Both the position numbers and the translations under genes were made by a program. From the NCBI GenBank assembly GCA_011800805.1, contig MPNW01000324.1, forward strand, positions 39,818-54,339: 14,522 nt of DNA, in the 5' to 3' direction. This stretch comes from Hirudo medicinalis. Lineage: Eukaryota > Annelida > Clitellata > Hirudinida > Hirudinidae. The notes beneath the pieces were generated by a model. That model was not told the origin of the DNA, searched no databases, and saw nothing but the letters and a program-made list of their open reading frames with translations. Below, in pieces: positions 1 through 9,004 of the stretch; positions within the stretch are counted from its first letter, which is position 1; the number at the start of each line of letters is the position of its first letter.

Positions 1-31
1 TGATGATGATGATGATGATGATGACGATGAC

Positions 32-91
<60 letters not shown>

Positions 92-202
92 GGTGGTGGT
101 GGAGATGATGATGATGATGATGACGACGATAGTAATAACATCACTAATAATAATAATAATAATTATAACAACAACAACGATAAAGATAATTTTTTATCTC
201 AG
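1..202 (+). repeat. ATG/GTG microsatellite and AAT/AAC tract in an intron
   Basis: Positions 1-130 are almost pure (GAT)n with a central (GTG)n block of about nine units. Positions 131-180 drift through (AAT)n and (AAC)n. The final T-rich stretch is the splice acceptor tract. The Met/Val runs in translation are artefacts of the repeat. Confidence 0.9.
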
Positions 203-357
203 CATATCCGATAACGTCACGGCCACCGAGGAGATGGACGGCAGTAGGATGGTCTGCCGGTTGTACTTCGAAGAGGAAGAGGCAGGCTCCAGGAACTCAG
301 TCAAGGTCCTGCCGCCACTCTATGAAGACTCCTGCACCTACAACTTGAACGTCAACC
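203..357 (+). CDS. Exon: end of an Ig-like domain
   Basis: The open stretch reads ISDNVTATEEMDGSRMVC and continues to SCTYNLNVN. DGSRMVC looks like the F-strand region of an Ig domain, with its second conserved Cys. The acceptor at 201-202 follows a T-rich tract (TTTTTTATCTCAG) and enters in phase 2. The donor GTAAGT at 358 is a perfect consensus and leaves in phase 1. The exon is clearly richer in GC than the ATG-repeat introns on both sides. A second Cys later in the exon (SCTYNL) has no evident partner in the window. Confidence 0.78.
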
Positions 358-1628
358 GTAAGTCCACGATGACGATGATGACGACGACGATGATGATGAT
401 GATGACGGCGATTATGATGATGATGACGACGACTACGATGAAGTTGATGATGGTGGTTGTAGTCATGATGATGATGATGACTATGATGGTGATGATGATA
501 ATGATGATGACGACGACGATGATGATGGTGGTGGTGGTGGTTATGGTGACGATGATGACGATGACTGCGGTTGTGCTGTCAATATATACAAGGTCACCTT
601 GACTTTGTGATAATGTTGTTTGCAAAGTTGATTGCATTTGACCTAATTCAGAAAATAACCATCTTGTCGCTATCATTGGAGCTTGTATTATTATTATTAT
701 TATTATTATTATCATCACCATGGTCATTATTATTGTTCGCTATTACTCCAACCTGCTGATATTACGTCACAAACAGACGGGGTCAGCTGGGCAAAGATAG
801 TCACCAACCTCAACGAGTCATCCAACGTCGTGCACGTCGGTCAAACGATCACCTGCGAGGCCAATGGGAGACCGAGACCAAGCTTCGAATGGTTCGTCAG
901 ATACACCAAGACCGTTTTTTGGTCTCGTTATTTCCTAGGCCTATTTTTTTTTGGATAATTTTGTGACTAATCATTGAACGGGGTTTACGTCTCGATCCAT
1001 AGTTTTCATCGTCATCATCGTCATTATCACCTTCGCCGCCAGTATCATCAGCTTCACAACAAGAACTAACAACAATATCATCGACCGCCATCATCGTAAT
1101 CGTCGTCATCATCATCGTCATCATCATCGTCATCATCATCATCAACATCATCATCATCATCGTGATAAAAGCGGCGGGTTTTTTAGACACGTCGATTGTG
1201 TCTCATTATCAGCGGTTATCAACGAACATCGGCATCGACGACCATCATCATCATCATTGTGACCATCGTTATCATCACTATCATCACCAATCCAACAGGA
1301 TGGACGGCAACGACACTGTCATCTCCACCGGTGATAACCTGACGATGACGATGTCGATGGTGAAGCCGCAGGCACCACCTTCACCTGCGTGGCCAAAAAC
1401 ACCCTACCGGGGCCGAATTCTCAAGGCGTGGTTCATACTGCCAAAGCCAGTATCGAACTGATTGGTATATCAACTTGTATGTCTCAAGCCGTGCGGTTGT
1501 TCTTCCATTTGTGATTGTATCGTGTTGTTGCTGTTGCTGTTGTTGTTGTTGTTGTTGTTGTTGTTGCTGTTGTTGTTGTTGTTGTGGAGATCAAGTTAGT
1601 CAGAGAGCTAGTCACCCTTGTTGGAATC

Positions 1629-1718
<90 letters not shown>

Positions 1719-1869
1719 TAGTGATAATAATAATAATAACAATAATAATAACAATAGTGATAATAATAATAAAATAATAATAAATTATAAACATTATGAT
1801 ACATGTTTCCATCATTTGTCTTTCAGTGTCGNTAATAAGAAGAAGAAGAAGAATATAATAATGATGATG

Positions 1870-1936
<67 letters not shown>

Positions 1937-3571
1937 AATAATAGTAATAATAATAATAATGATAACAACAACAACAATAATAATAATAATAATGATAATG
2001 ATATTGATAATAATAATAATAATAATGATAATAACAATAACAACAACAATAATAATAATAATAACTAAACAAATAGCCACTATGTACTCACAACGACCTG
2101 TAATAATAACCTATAACTTATAAAAGCAAGCAAATTTAATCATAATTTATTTCATCCAACAATTCATAATATTCCATTCATTCCAGCTCCGTGGGCCATA
2201 GCTCTGATTGTGGTCATTCCATTGGTCGTAATCATCCTGGTTGCCATCTTGTTGATAGTCATGTGCCTGAAAAGTATGTCTAGGCATTACAGCTAAGCAT
2301 TTGAGTCTAAGCATCTTAATTAAATGCACTTATTTTGAATTAATATTAGTAATTATGTTATTTTAGTATTTAAGTATAAGCGTCTTAATTAAATCTTTAT
2401 TAAATTTCGAATTAATATTGGTAATTATGTTATTTTGGATGTTTTTAAATGCTTCAAGGGAGGAGCCACGCCAAGAACAAGCCGTACAAGCCCGCCTCGA
2501 AAAAACCCGACCAGAGTTACAAGAACCTCATCTACACTCCTACAGCTCAGGTCCCAAACACCGGACCGGGAATGGCCTTCATGAACTCCAACCAGACAAA
2601 GTCCCCTCCCCCTAGAGCAGATTATACGGGCTCTCCTTTCACCAGAAATGACAACAGCGATGACTTCAACGGACATAGAAACTTTAAAGCCAACGTCGGG
2701 CACGGGGATCTCGGAATGTCTGGCCTGAGTGGCTCTAGAGGCGCCGACCTTAACATGGGCTCCAAGGGCAACCTCCAGGAAGCGGGTCGTCAGCAGCAGG
2801 ATCGCAGTCTCTCCCCTCGACCTCCCCTCCATCCTTATGGCGGATCTTCCGAGGGTCTCAATTTTCCCCCTCTGCCTCCTCGCCAGGCCGATCCTAACCG
2901 TTACCATGACAACCACGACGGTTCGGGTCAGAAGAGAGGCCGTCAGAATCACGACAAGGTCAAGAGTCCCCCTCCGCCGGCCAGCTACTTGGACCCAGTA
3001 AGAAAGCCGCTATAAATTGACACTGCTGTGCTTATTTGCGCTAGGGATCTGTGAGCCGATCACCCGATTCAATGTTCCTTGTCAATTTGTAACAGTGTGT
3101 TTGTGAGGTTGTGTGCGAAATGAAGGACAAATGTTTGCAAATGAATACAGACTTGTTAATATGTAGAGTTTAACAATCAATTGAACACATTCGATGAACA
3201 ATAATAACAACAAAAATCATCGATACAACTGACTCTTTACAAACCAAATTGCAAATTAATTAAAACTAAAATTAAATCCAATAATTTCAAACTTTCAATT
3301 CTTTAAGGGATTTGGGCGTCAGGCATCCATAACCAGCACATCGACAAACCGTTCGGGGTCGAGCGAAGGAAGCCGGGTGGCCGGCAGAGCCGTGGAAAAG
3401 AACCCAGCGGGAAGACAACAGAAAACTGGAAAAAGGGTCACTAGCCCAAGTAACCAAGGTCAGGGACATGCCGACGGAGCTAGGAGGCAAGGAAAGAAGC
3501 CAGTGAACAATAGACAAGCTGACACAGGGCATCCACCCGACGTCCATAGTCTCCAGGGTTCGGAGGTGTGA
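203..3571 (+). CDS. Ig-superfamily single-pass membrane protein, 3' part of gene (six exons)
   Basis: Six exons chained by GT-AG borders and phase: 203-357, 777-891, 1299-1464, 2187-2273, 2459-2997, 3308-3571. The product has the end of an Ig-like domain (Cys in MVCRLYF), a complete I-set-like Ig domain (Cys in TITCEANG, the invariant Trp 12 residues later, second Cys in TTFTCVAKN), then a hydrophobic helix followed by a basic stop-transfer, and a roughly 267-residue cytoplasmic tail. This is the architecture of type I cell-surface adhesion or receptor proteins, with Ig domains outside the cell and the tail binding adaptors. The tail has YKNL (YxxPhi endocytic type), PPLPPR (class II SH3 ligand type) and a C-terminal GSEV (class I PDZ type). 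NEPH/Kirre-, nectin- and nephrin-like proteins share this plan, but I cannot assign a family. The 5' end lies upstream of the window. The Ig exon carries a one-base frame break, so this is either a sequence error or a damaged allele. Confidence 0.8.
358..776 (+). repeat. Intron with degenerate GATGAC and ATT repeats
   Basis: Intron of the Ig gene. Positions 367-567 are degenerate (GAT)/(GAC) repeats with (GTG) interruptions. Positions 686-720 are (ATT)n of about ten units. No coding signal is seen between them. Confidence 0.85.
777..891 (+). CDS. Exon: first half of the complete Ig domain
   Basis: Begins after the acceptor CACAAACAG (AG at 775-776) in phase 1, joining C+AC as a His codon. 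It encodes GVSWAKIVTNLNESS, then VVHVGQTITCEANGRPRP, then SFEW, the A-to-C strands of an I-set Ig domain with the first Cys and the typical GxPxP..W pattern. The best donor is GTTCGT at 892, which splits the invariant Trp codon as TG|G and matches the phase-2 start of the next exon. An alternative donor at 922 would also give TG|G but has a poorer consensus and would add ten residues in the domain core. NESS is a possible N-glycosylation site. Confidence 0.8.
892..1298 (+). repeat. Intron with degenerate ATC/GTC repeats
   Basis: Intron of the Ig gene. Positions 1006-1163 and 1241-1290 are degenerate (CAT)/(CGT) repeats, the opposite orientation of the ATG arrays in the preceding intron. Confidence 0.85.
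1299..1464 (+). CDS. Exon: second half of the Ig domain, with a one-base frame break
   Basis: After the acceptor CCAATCCAACAG (AG at 1297-1298) the frame continuing from the Trp codon reads MDGNDTVISTGDNLTM and on to VKP (through about 1368), typical of strands C' to E. The second half of the same domain, GTTFTCVAKNTLPGPNSQG and on to TAKASIELI, lies in a different frame from 1371. One base appears to be missing between about 1361 and 1373. Both halves together make a normal Ig fold with about 30 residues from Trp to the second Cys. The donor GTATAT at 1465 leaves in phase 1, matching the transmembrane exon. Confidence 0.75.
1465..2186 (+). repeat. Intron with TTG and two long ATA arrays
   Basis: Intron before the transmembrane exon. 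Positions 1523-1585 are (TTG)n with CTG interruptions. Positions 1634-1782 are (ATA)n with sparse ACA and GTG variants. Positions 1833-2064 are (AAG)4 followed by (ATA/ATG)n. The undetermined base at 1832 lies between the two ATA arrays, where array length is probably unreliable. Between the arrays, TTTGTCTTTCAG (AG at 1825-1826) looks like an unused acceptor. Confidence 0.88.
2187..2273 (+). CDS. Exon: transmembrane helix
   Basis: The acceptor TTCATTCCAG (AG at 2185-2186) and donor GTATGT at 2274 bound an 87-base exon entering and leaving in phase 1. It encodes A-P-W-A then an uninterrupted hydrophobic run of about 23 residues (IALIVVIPLVVIILVAILLI), then VMCLK, with more basic residues at the start of the next exon. 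This is a single-pass helix with a cytosolic stop-transfer. The Cys at the inner membrane edge could be palmitoylated. The exon has the discrete one-domain-per-exon layout common in Ig receptors, so skipping it would shift no frame (87 = 29 codons) and could give a soluble form. Confidence 0.88.
2304..2440 (+). repeat. Imperfect tandem duplication of about 70 bp in an intron
   Basis: The segment from about 2304 to 2369 recurs at about 2373 to 2438. TCTTAATTAAA occurs at 2314 and 2383 and GAATTAATATT at 2337 and 2409, giving offsets of 69 and 72 bases. The second copy abuts the acceptor of the tail exon. Confidence 0.85.
2459..2997 (+). CDS. Exon: proline-rich cytoplasmic tail
   Basis: A long open frame of about 180 codons follows the acceptor GCTTCAAG (AG at 2457-2458). 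A+GG makes Arg and gives CLKRRSHAKNKPYK, a basic juxtamembrane segment. The tail is rich in Pro, Ser, Asn, Arg and Gly. Visible motifs are SYKNLIY (YxxPhi), SPPPRADY, SPRPPLHPY, FPPLPPRQ (class II SH3 pattern PxxPxR) and SPPPPASY. Several Tyr lie in accessible contexts. A strong donor GTAAGA occurs at 2998 after a complete codon (phase 0). If it is not used, the frame runs on for five residues to TAA at 3013-3015. GC content falls abruptly after this point. Confidence 0.88.
2998..3307 (+). other. Optional final intron of the Ig gene
   Basis: 310 bases bounded by GTAAGA and TTCTTTAAG. If retained, translation stops at 3013-3015 and the protein ends in VRKPL. If removed, 87 further residues are added. 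The interior is AT-rich with no other open frame of note. Confidence 0.5.
3308..3571 (+). CDS. Candidate last exon of the Ig protein, ending in a PDZ ligand
   Basis: A GC-rich island in AT-rich DNA. It begins after a pyrimidine-rich acceptor (TTTCAATTCTTTAAG, AG at 3306-3307) and joins in phase 0 to the donor at 2998. The frame reads GFGRQASITSTSTNRSG, continues through a Ser/Gly/Arg/Gln-rich stretch and ends HSLQGSEV at TGA 3569-3571. GSEV matches the class I PDZ ligand rule (S/T-x-hydrophobic), as expected for an adhesion receptor tail. Caution: much of the island is also open in the other two forward frames and on the minus strand, so the frame choice rests on splice phase and the C-terminal motif. 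Without this splice the stretch would be 3' UTR. Confidence 0.5.
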   Translation, partial: GFGRQASITSTSTNRSGSSEGSRVAGRAVEKNPAGRQQKTGKRVTSPSNQGQGHADGARRQGKKPVNNRQADTGHPPDVHSLQGSEV

Positions 3572-3738
3572 AGGATCGAAAAAAGGAAGAAAGAGGCATT
3601 CTAAGATTACCCAAATGAGTCTGTTCGAGCCTTATATGTAAATACTGTTGTTCCTAGAAATGCTGTCATAGCCGATTACCGACAATCGAAGGTCCAAAAA
3701 TAACTTGAACTCGTGTGTCTGTTTATTATTTCAACATA

Positions 3739-3767
3739 ATTAAATTAAATGTCTGTTTGTTTTATAC
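3739..3767 (+). terminator. Candidate polyadenylation signal (tandem ATTAAA)
   Basis: Two overlapping ATTAAA hexamers (3739-3744 and 3744-3749) are followed by a GT-rich stretch (TGTCTGTTTGTTTT), the usual downstream element. They lie about 170 bases after the stop at 3571. Confidence 0.45.
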
Positions 3768-4457
3768 AATTGATTTCTGACTGATGTTTACTTTCTTCGT
3801 TTCGTCAGTTGGTCTGTAGATGGTCCTTTTGTCAGTCCCACCCATCATCCATCGCTCCTGCAATTCCCTTTTGCCAGTTCAGATTTCCCATTTGTGTCAA
3901 GATCACGTCATTTCATCGTGCCATTGGCCATTCTGTTTCGAACATGTTTTTTATTAAATAATTGACTAATATTGCCAATTCAATGTTATTCACTTTTCAT
4001 TTAGCATGTCATCGTTTTCTTGTGCCAATCGATGACCGTAACGAGCACCAAATCACCCGCCAAAAGCACAGAAGCTTATCATCTCAGACCACCTTGAATT
4101 GAAGCAGTATTTCTTAACATTATTTTAGAGCTTTGGACCTTTGTTTTGGAGGAATATTGAAGGAGAACTGTTGTGGATATGGAAACAGCTTGGCTGAAAC
4201 AGTCTGTGGCGATGACATTAGTGACTATGACAACCCAATGTAATACAAGGATGATGCCAATGATGATGATTGTGATGGGCAATGATGAAGTGGGGATATT
4301 TCTACTTCTGCTTTTACCTGGCAGTTTTATTTTGCAAAATAATGAAGCTGTGTTCAAAGGAAGAGCTGGATGTTCCTTGTCCTAGTTCTTGGAGGTTTTC
4401 TAAGTGAATTGTTTTCATGTTCCTTGATTTCTTGGGTCTGACTTGTTCAATGGTTTG

Positions 4458-4463
4458 AATAAA
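4458..4463 (+). terminator. Candidate distal polyadenylation signal AATAAA
   Basis: The canonical hexamer lies in TTTGAATAAAATAAT, downstream of the Ig gene on the same strand. It would give a 3' UTR of about 0.9 kb. A further AATAAA is at 4825-4830. Hexamers are frequent in AT-rich DNA, so this is weak on its own. Confidence 0.35.
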
Positions 4464-4480
4464 ATAATATAAAAATAGTT

Positions 4481-6156
4481 AATAACATAACATATCAATT
4501 TAGCACTGCATTGATAATAATAATTTATTGTCGCACTTGCAATTAAACACTAAAGATTAGAAGACTCACGACTGATAACTCTTCAGAGGTCCTAAGAGTC
4601 GGACAAACCGTAAGGCTTGATAAGGTTCATGTCTCAACAATAACAATTCAGACACATCAATGATGTTATTGTGACATAATGGTTCTTTCTTTCTTACTTT
4701 TGCAGTTAAAAGCTTCTTTATAATCAATTGCATGCTGATGGTTTTTACTTGTGCATAAGTTTTTACACACAGATGTCATGACAAATTCTTGTGAATAGCT
4801 CTAATCCTGTTCATTTTCTATGCAAATAAATGTTCGCTGGACAAGAAGTTTAATTATTAATGATAACGTCATTCCCTCGCCCATCATCATTTACAAAATT
4901 TTAATTGCGAGTCAGTCAGATTTGAATAATTCGTGCTGCAACTAACATCATATTGAAAACTTGAAACTATTACAACTGAACTGAAGCACGCGCATCACCC
5001 AATGGTGCTACTATATATACATTTATAATAAACAGTTTTCATAATTAGATTACATCTCATTTGTTCAATGGTCGATTGGTACGAAGATTTTCAATGTTTT
5101 CTTGCATTCAATCCCGTCAAAATGACACTCAATGGTTTCATTTTTATCGATATTGAACATGCGAACTTTTTATAGCGGATGAAGTTGATGTAACAGCGGA
5201 CAGAGCTCCATACTCAGCGTAAAAAAAAAACAATGAAAAGCAATATAAGCTGAAAAGTGAAATTGGCATTGTGAAACAAATGCCAAAAATTAATTTTAAA
5301 TAATGTTTATATTTTAAAATACTCAACCTTCACAAATGCTTTAAAACTATTTTTTTAGACTATTAAAAAGTATTTTTAATGTCATTGCATTTTCTGTCAT
5401 CTAATGAATTAAAAACTATTTCTAAATTATTAATTTATTATAATAATTCTTAAATACTAATAATAATTTTTTTTATTTGAGAATTTTATTGAAAGCAATT
5501 TTGTTCACAAACAAAATATTTACTTATATCCATTACTTGAATTAGTAAAAGGAAAAAATGAATTTTTAATATTGAATTTCATCTAGAATATGCTCTGGTT
5601 TTACGAATAAAATACGGTATAATTACAAAAGATTTAAACTGCCGAATGATTCACACGAAAATAAATCAATGTCAAAATGGTGACAGATTGTTGAATTATT
5701 TACAATGCTCTTCCATTTTCGTCAAAGTCGGGAAACACGTGTGCCGTCAGGAGAGTACTTTTGACGGCTTTGTAAGTAGTCACAGTCCTAGTACTCAGCT
5801 CGAAAAATTCAGTACAATAGAAATAAAACCCATAGACAACGAATCACTATAACGCGTAGCCATTTCCCCACTCTATTGATCACCGTATGCGAATCAATAC
5901 CTAACTAACCACCGCTCGTACATTTCTCAACTGGAGAGAATATAGAAGGCGAACAGTTGTCACCCATCTGCTTTGGGCTGCCTGTCAGCGAAAGCTTAAG
6001 TCGTGTAGAGATTTATTTTATTCAAAGGGAATAATTTATTATTAATAACGATTATTTTGAAATTATTTTGTTACTTGATAAATAACTTGATAATTTGATT
6101 GATAGAATCTTCGTGCGTTTAGATATACCGCAAGGTCTATTCTGCAGAAAACAAAA
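4481..6156. other. AT-rich intergenic region, presumably with the 5' UTR/promoter of the kinesin-like gene
   Basis: No supported coding region. A 68-codon frame at 5646-5852 has no recognisable motif. A good-looking acceptor (CTTACTTTTGCAG, AG at 4704-4705) leads into no long open frame. GC rises slightly at about 5860-6005, just before the first coding exon, and may include the promoter or 5' UTR. I see no clear TATA box at a suitable position. Confidence 0.5.
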
Positions 6157-6416
6157 ATGGCCGATGCGACAGACGATTTCGTACGTTTGCCTCAGTATTT
6201 TTCTCCCTGGTTGACTCCTCCGTCGACTCCAGCAGATTCAAAACTTGAAGCGAATTCGCCATTCCACATCGCGGTGGACAAGATGGACATAATTAAGGAT
6301 GACGATAGAAATTTGATTCTGGACTGGGTTAAAGAGAACACGCGCATGAAAACTGTCCATTTCGAAAGCTACGGTAACATCTCGAAAACGTCAAGCGTCA
6401 CCCGATCTACCGAGAG
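6157..6416 (+). CDS. Exon 1 of the kinesin-like gene (start codon)
   Basis: The ATG has a good animal context (ACAAAAATGGC). It encodes [15 protein letters not shown], then [14 protein letters not shown], then an amphipathic stretch around [18 protein letters not shown], ending SVTRSTE. TPPSTP is a proline-directed phosphorylation-like motif. The donor GAGAG|GTATTT at 6417 leaves in phase 2, and AG+G makes Arg with the acceptor at 11939. If unspliced, the frame stops four codons later (89 residues). I do not recognise the domain. That it belongs to the kinesin-like gene is inferred from strand, order and phase, across a 5.5 kb intron. Confidence 0.6.
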
Positions 6417-8969
6417 GTATTTTTGATTTTATGTTTTGTGATCTCGACTCGGTCTGCCTGTTTTCATCTCAGTTGCTGTGGCTGAATAAATCACCATCTT
6501 TATTTCATAGATTTAGATATCGACTCGAGAATTAACTATTTTTCTATTTGAAGAAAGAGATGGCGATAGACGGAGGGTTGTCAGATATCGTTTGTTCGAA
6601 AACAATTTCTTTGATGTTTTGCACGGACCGTTACGACGACAATACCCCAAAGCGTTTTCAACTAAAAGATTGTCGACTTTATTGACTTCCGGGAATATCC
6701 CATTTGGACCTTCATCTGCATTTTCATCCATTCTTTGGACGATGAGATCGTGTTGTGCTGTGAATGGACGGATGTCGGTCGGCATTTGATGGCTAACAAA
6801 CCTCGAATATTACCCGACTCTCGGTCCGACAAGGATTGAAAATTACTCGCAAAAGTTTGCCGGAGTAAGGAGTAACTGTCAACTGACAAATTAGGAGAAG
6901 GTAAGAGTTGAGCTTAGTCTGCGAGTGTCAACACTCCTCGTTGGTCACATCGGGCGATTGATTGTTCGAACTCTGTAATGTAGTCATTGTTGCGCAACAC
7001 GTTTATAAATTATTCCGGGCAGGCCCGGGTGAGCATATCGCGTTAGGCTTTCGTCGTTTCGTTTTGAGGGATAATTTCAGAGCGGATTCTTGGATTTGAC
7101 GGTGAGAATTATCAGTTGAATTTCCTTCGAATGCATTTAATCCTTGGATTTGTATTTGTGTTGTTGCTACACGTTGAAGCCATGTTTAGGTTATGGTGAC
7201 TTCATCGTAACGGCTACGCTACCAGTACGTGCAACTTGATGCAAAATATATAAAGACATTTAGATCATTTAGATCTGAGTCGTTAAGTTGTTCGATCTAT
7301 CTGATGATCCTGACGATGTAGAAACTTTGAATTTTCTTGTTTGTTTGTTAAACGTTCGCCTAGTTTCAGCTTTCTTGACAAGAAAATGTAGTAACATGTC
7401 AGCAATGGCTGCCAATTACAGACAAAGGTTAAACAAAAATCGTGGGCGGCATGTCAGGTGTTTTGCATTTGAGTCATATGCTGTCCTAGTGGCACTGATG
7501 ATCTCATCGTCACAGTTTTACGTAATAACAGGGTAGTCATTTCAGAGGGGGGAGGGAGGAACCCTCGCACAACTTGAGAAGATGACCTTTTTCTTTCTAG
7601 TCAAAAGTCACGGAGGGCAAAAGAGCCAATCGTTGGGGACCGCTAGATGAATCCGGGGGGGCGTTGTTCCCCTAACCCCCAAACTTACGCACTTGCGTAA
7701 TATGCCGACATTAAATTATTCAGCCTAATAAACAGTCGTAGTTAATCCATTCACGACGAAAGCATTGCATACTGTATTTCCACTGTCATTCCAATTGTCA
7801 ATTTTCTGTTCTGTTAGGCGATGAAAGCCAATAGATAACCATCGTACAAGTCTCAGATCACACGCCGAGCTTGGCTAATGGTTGACTAACAATTTCCTGC
7901 TGAAATAAAATTCATAATGGCGCCCATAAAAGAACGGGAAGAGCAGGTCTTATCAACCGAATGGACATCAAAAGATCAAAGATGGCTTTTAGAATTATTA
8001 GCACTTCTGCTAAATGCTAAATGCGTTCGTGGCTCAAGGCGTTTGCAGGAAGCTGTGGACTAATGTTTGCCTGCTCTGTCTAGCAAGATGATGTTAATAA
8101 TAATAATAATAATAATAATAACACGTGACTTTTGGGTGCCTACATCCATCCCTAACCCTACCCTATGACCCTGGAAATCTAGGTAGATCAAAATGTCGCT
8201 GCCTGTGCTTTTGTCCGTCACATCTCCAACTCCTCCTTGTTGAACATATGGGCATTCTTTATTACCAAGTCTACCAAGGTACCCTGTCAAAGATGACCAG
8301 GTGAATGTCACAAAGATTTATGAGGGCCTGTTTACATTGCAACTATTGCACGACACGGGACCACGGTGCATCCACCATGCCCTTTGGTGGGACACATGAA
8401 AGCAGAGTTGAGATCTTAAGTCCGGCTGACCTTCTAAGAAAACAATCTAAAGTGTCGATCGGATGGAATTAACAGCGCCTAATTGACCTAATTTATGACC
8501 TACATTTATCCAGGAGGAATGTATTTATGATGTGAGACTGTCCATCGTCCATCGTCCGGTATATTGGATGAGATGCATCATCGAATGTAAACAAAACAGA
8601 GCTTCTTCTCTAGGATGGAGCGGTCGGTCGGTCAAGGTTACTACTCAGACTTTACGTCCGTGAGAGGAGGCGTGTGCTGTCGAGCGCTATGGAGATTTTC
8701 ACGCTCTACAATTTCATTTTGAACCGATCGTTGTATGCATCATCATCAACAACGGCGTCGTCGTCGTCATCATTCACGTCATCGTCAGCATCATCATCAT
8801 CAGCAACGTCGTCGTCATCATTCTCGTCATCATCAACATCGTCGTCGTCATCATTCTCGTCATCATCAACATCATCTCAACGTCGTCATCATAGACATCA
8901 TCATCGACGTAGTCGTCATCATTCTCGTCATCATCAACATCCTCGTCATCAGCATCATCAACATCCTCG

Positions 8970-9004
<35 letters not shown>

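Larger units (their letters stand above)
3572..4480 (+). other. Probable 3' UTR and downstream flank of the Ig gene
   Basis: No convincing gene. The sequence turns AT-rich after about 3640. A Met-rich 70-codon frame at 4173-4385 has no domain or codon signal and overlaps an equally open minus-strand frame, so I treat it as chance. Confidence 0.5.
6417..8091. other. Large first intron, proximal part
   Basis: Unique-looking DNA with moderate GC. Positions 6513-6889 have modest open frames on both strands (for example 90 codons minus at 6513-6785) with no recognised motif. Positions 7541-7560 and 7655-7680 have G-runs and C-runs (a GGGGGG-AGGG-AGG run, then CCCCTAACCCCC), which could be part of an unidentified dispersed element. 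Minus- and plus-strand frames are short and I annotate no gene here. Confidence 0.5.

Noticed and set aside
3..602. Long frame with Met and Val runs
   Set aside because: Only 203-357 inside it is coding. The rest is ATG/GTG microsatellite read as protein.
2425..2952. 175-codon minus-strand frame
   Set aside because: It is the antisense shadow of the proline-rich tail exon, which has proper splice borders and motifs on the + strand.
4173..4385. 70-codon Met-rich frame with a hydrophobic stretch
   Set aside because: No splice or start support, an overlapping minus frame of similar length, and a probable 3' UTR location.
4690..4760. Good acceptor CTTACTTTTGCAG
   Set aside because: The longest frame after it is about 17 codons. 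No exon can be supported.
5646..5852. 68-codon frame in intergenic DNA
   Set aside because: No recognisable motif and no splice context. The length is expected by chance.
6513..6889. Overlapping open frames on both strands in the large intron
   Set aside because: They look somewhat protein-like but have no motif, matching splice phases or strand preference, so no gene is called.
6966..6980. GTTCGAA box considered as a tRNA T-loop
   Set aside because: No A box, acceptor stem or anticodon arm is found around it.
8150..8165. Telomere-like CCCTAACCCTACCCTA
   Set aside because: Fewer than three hexamers and interrupted. Not a telomeric array.
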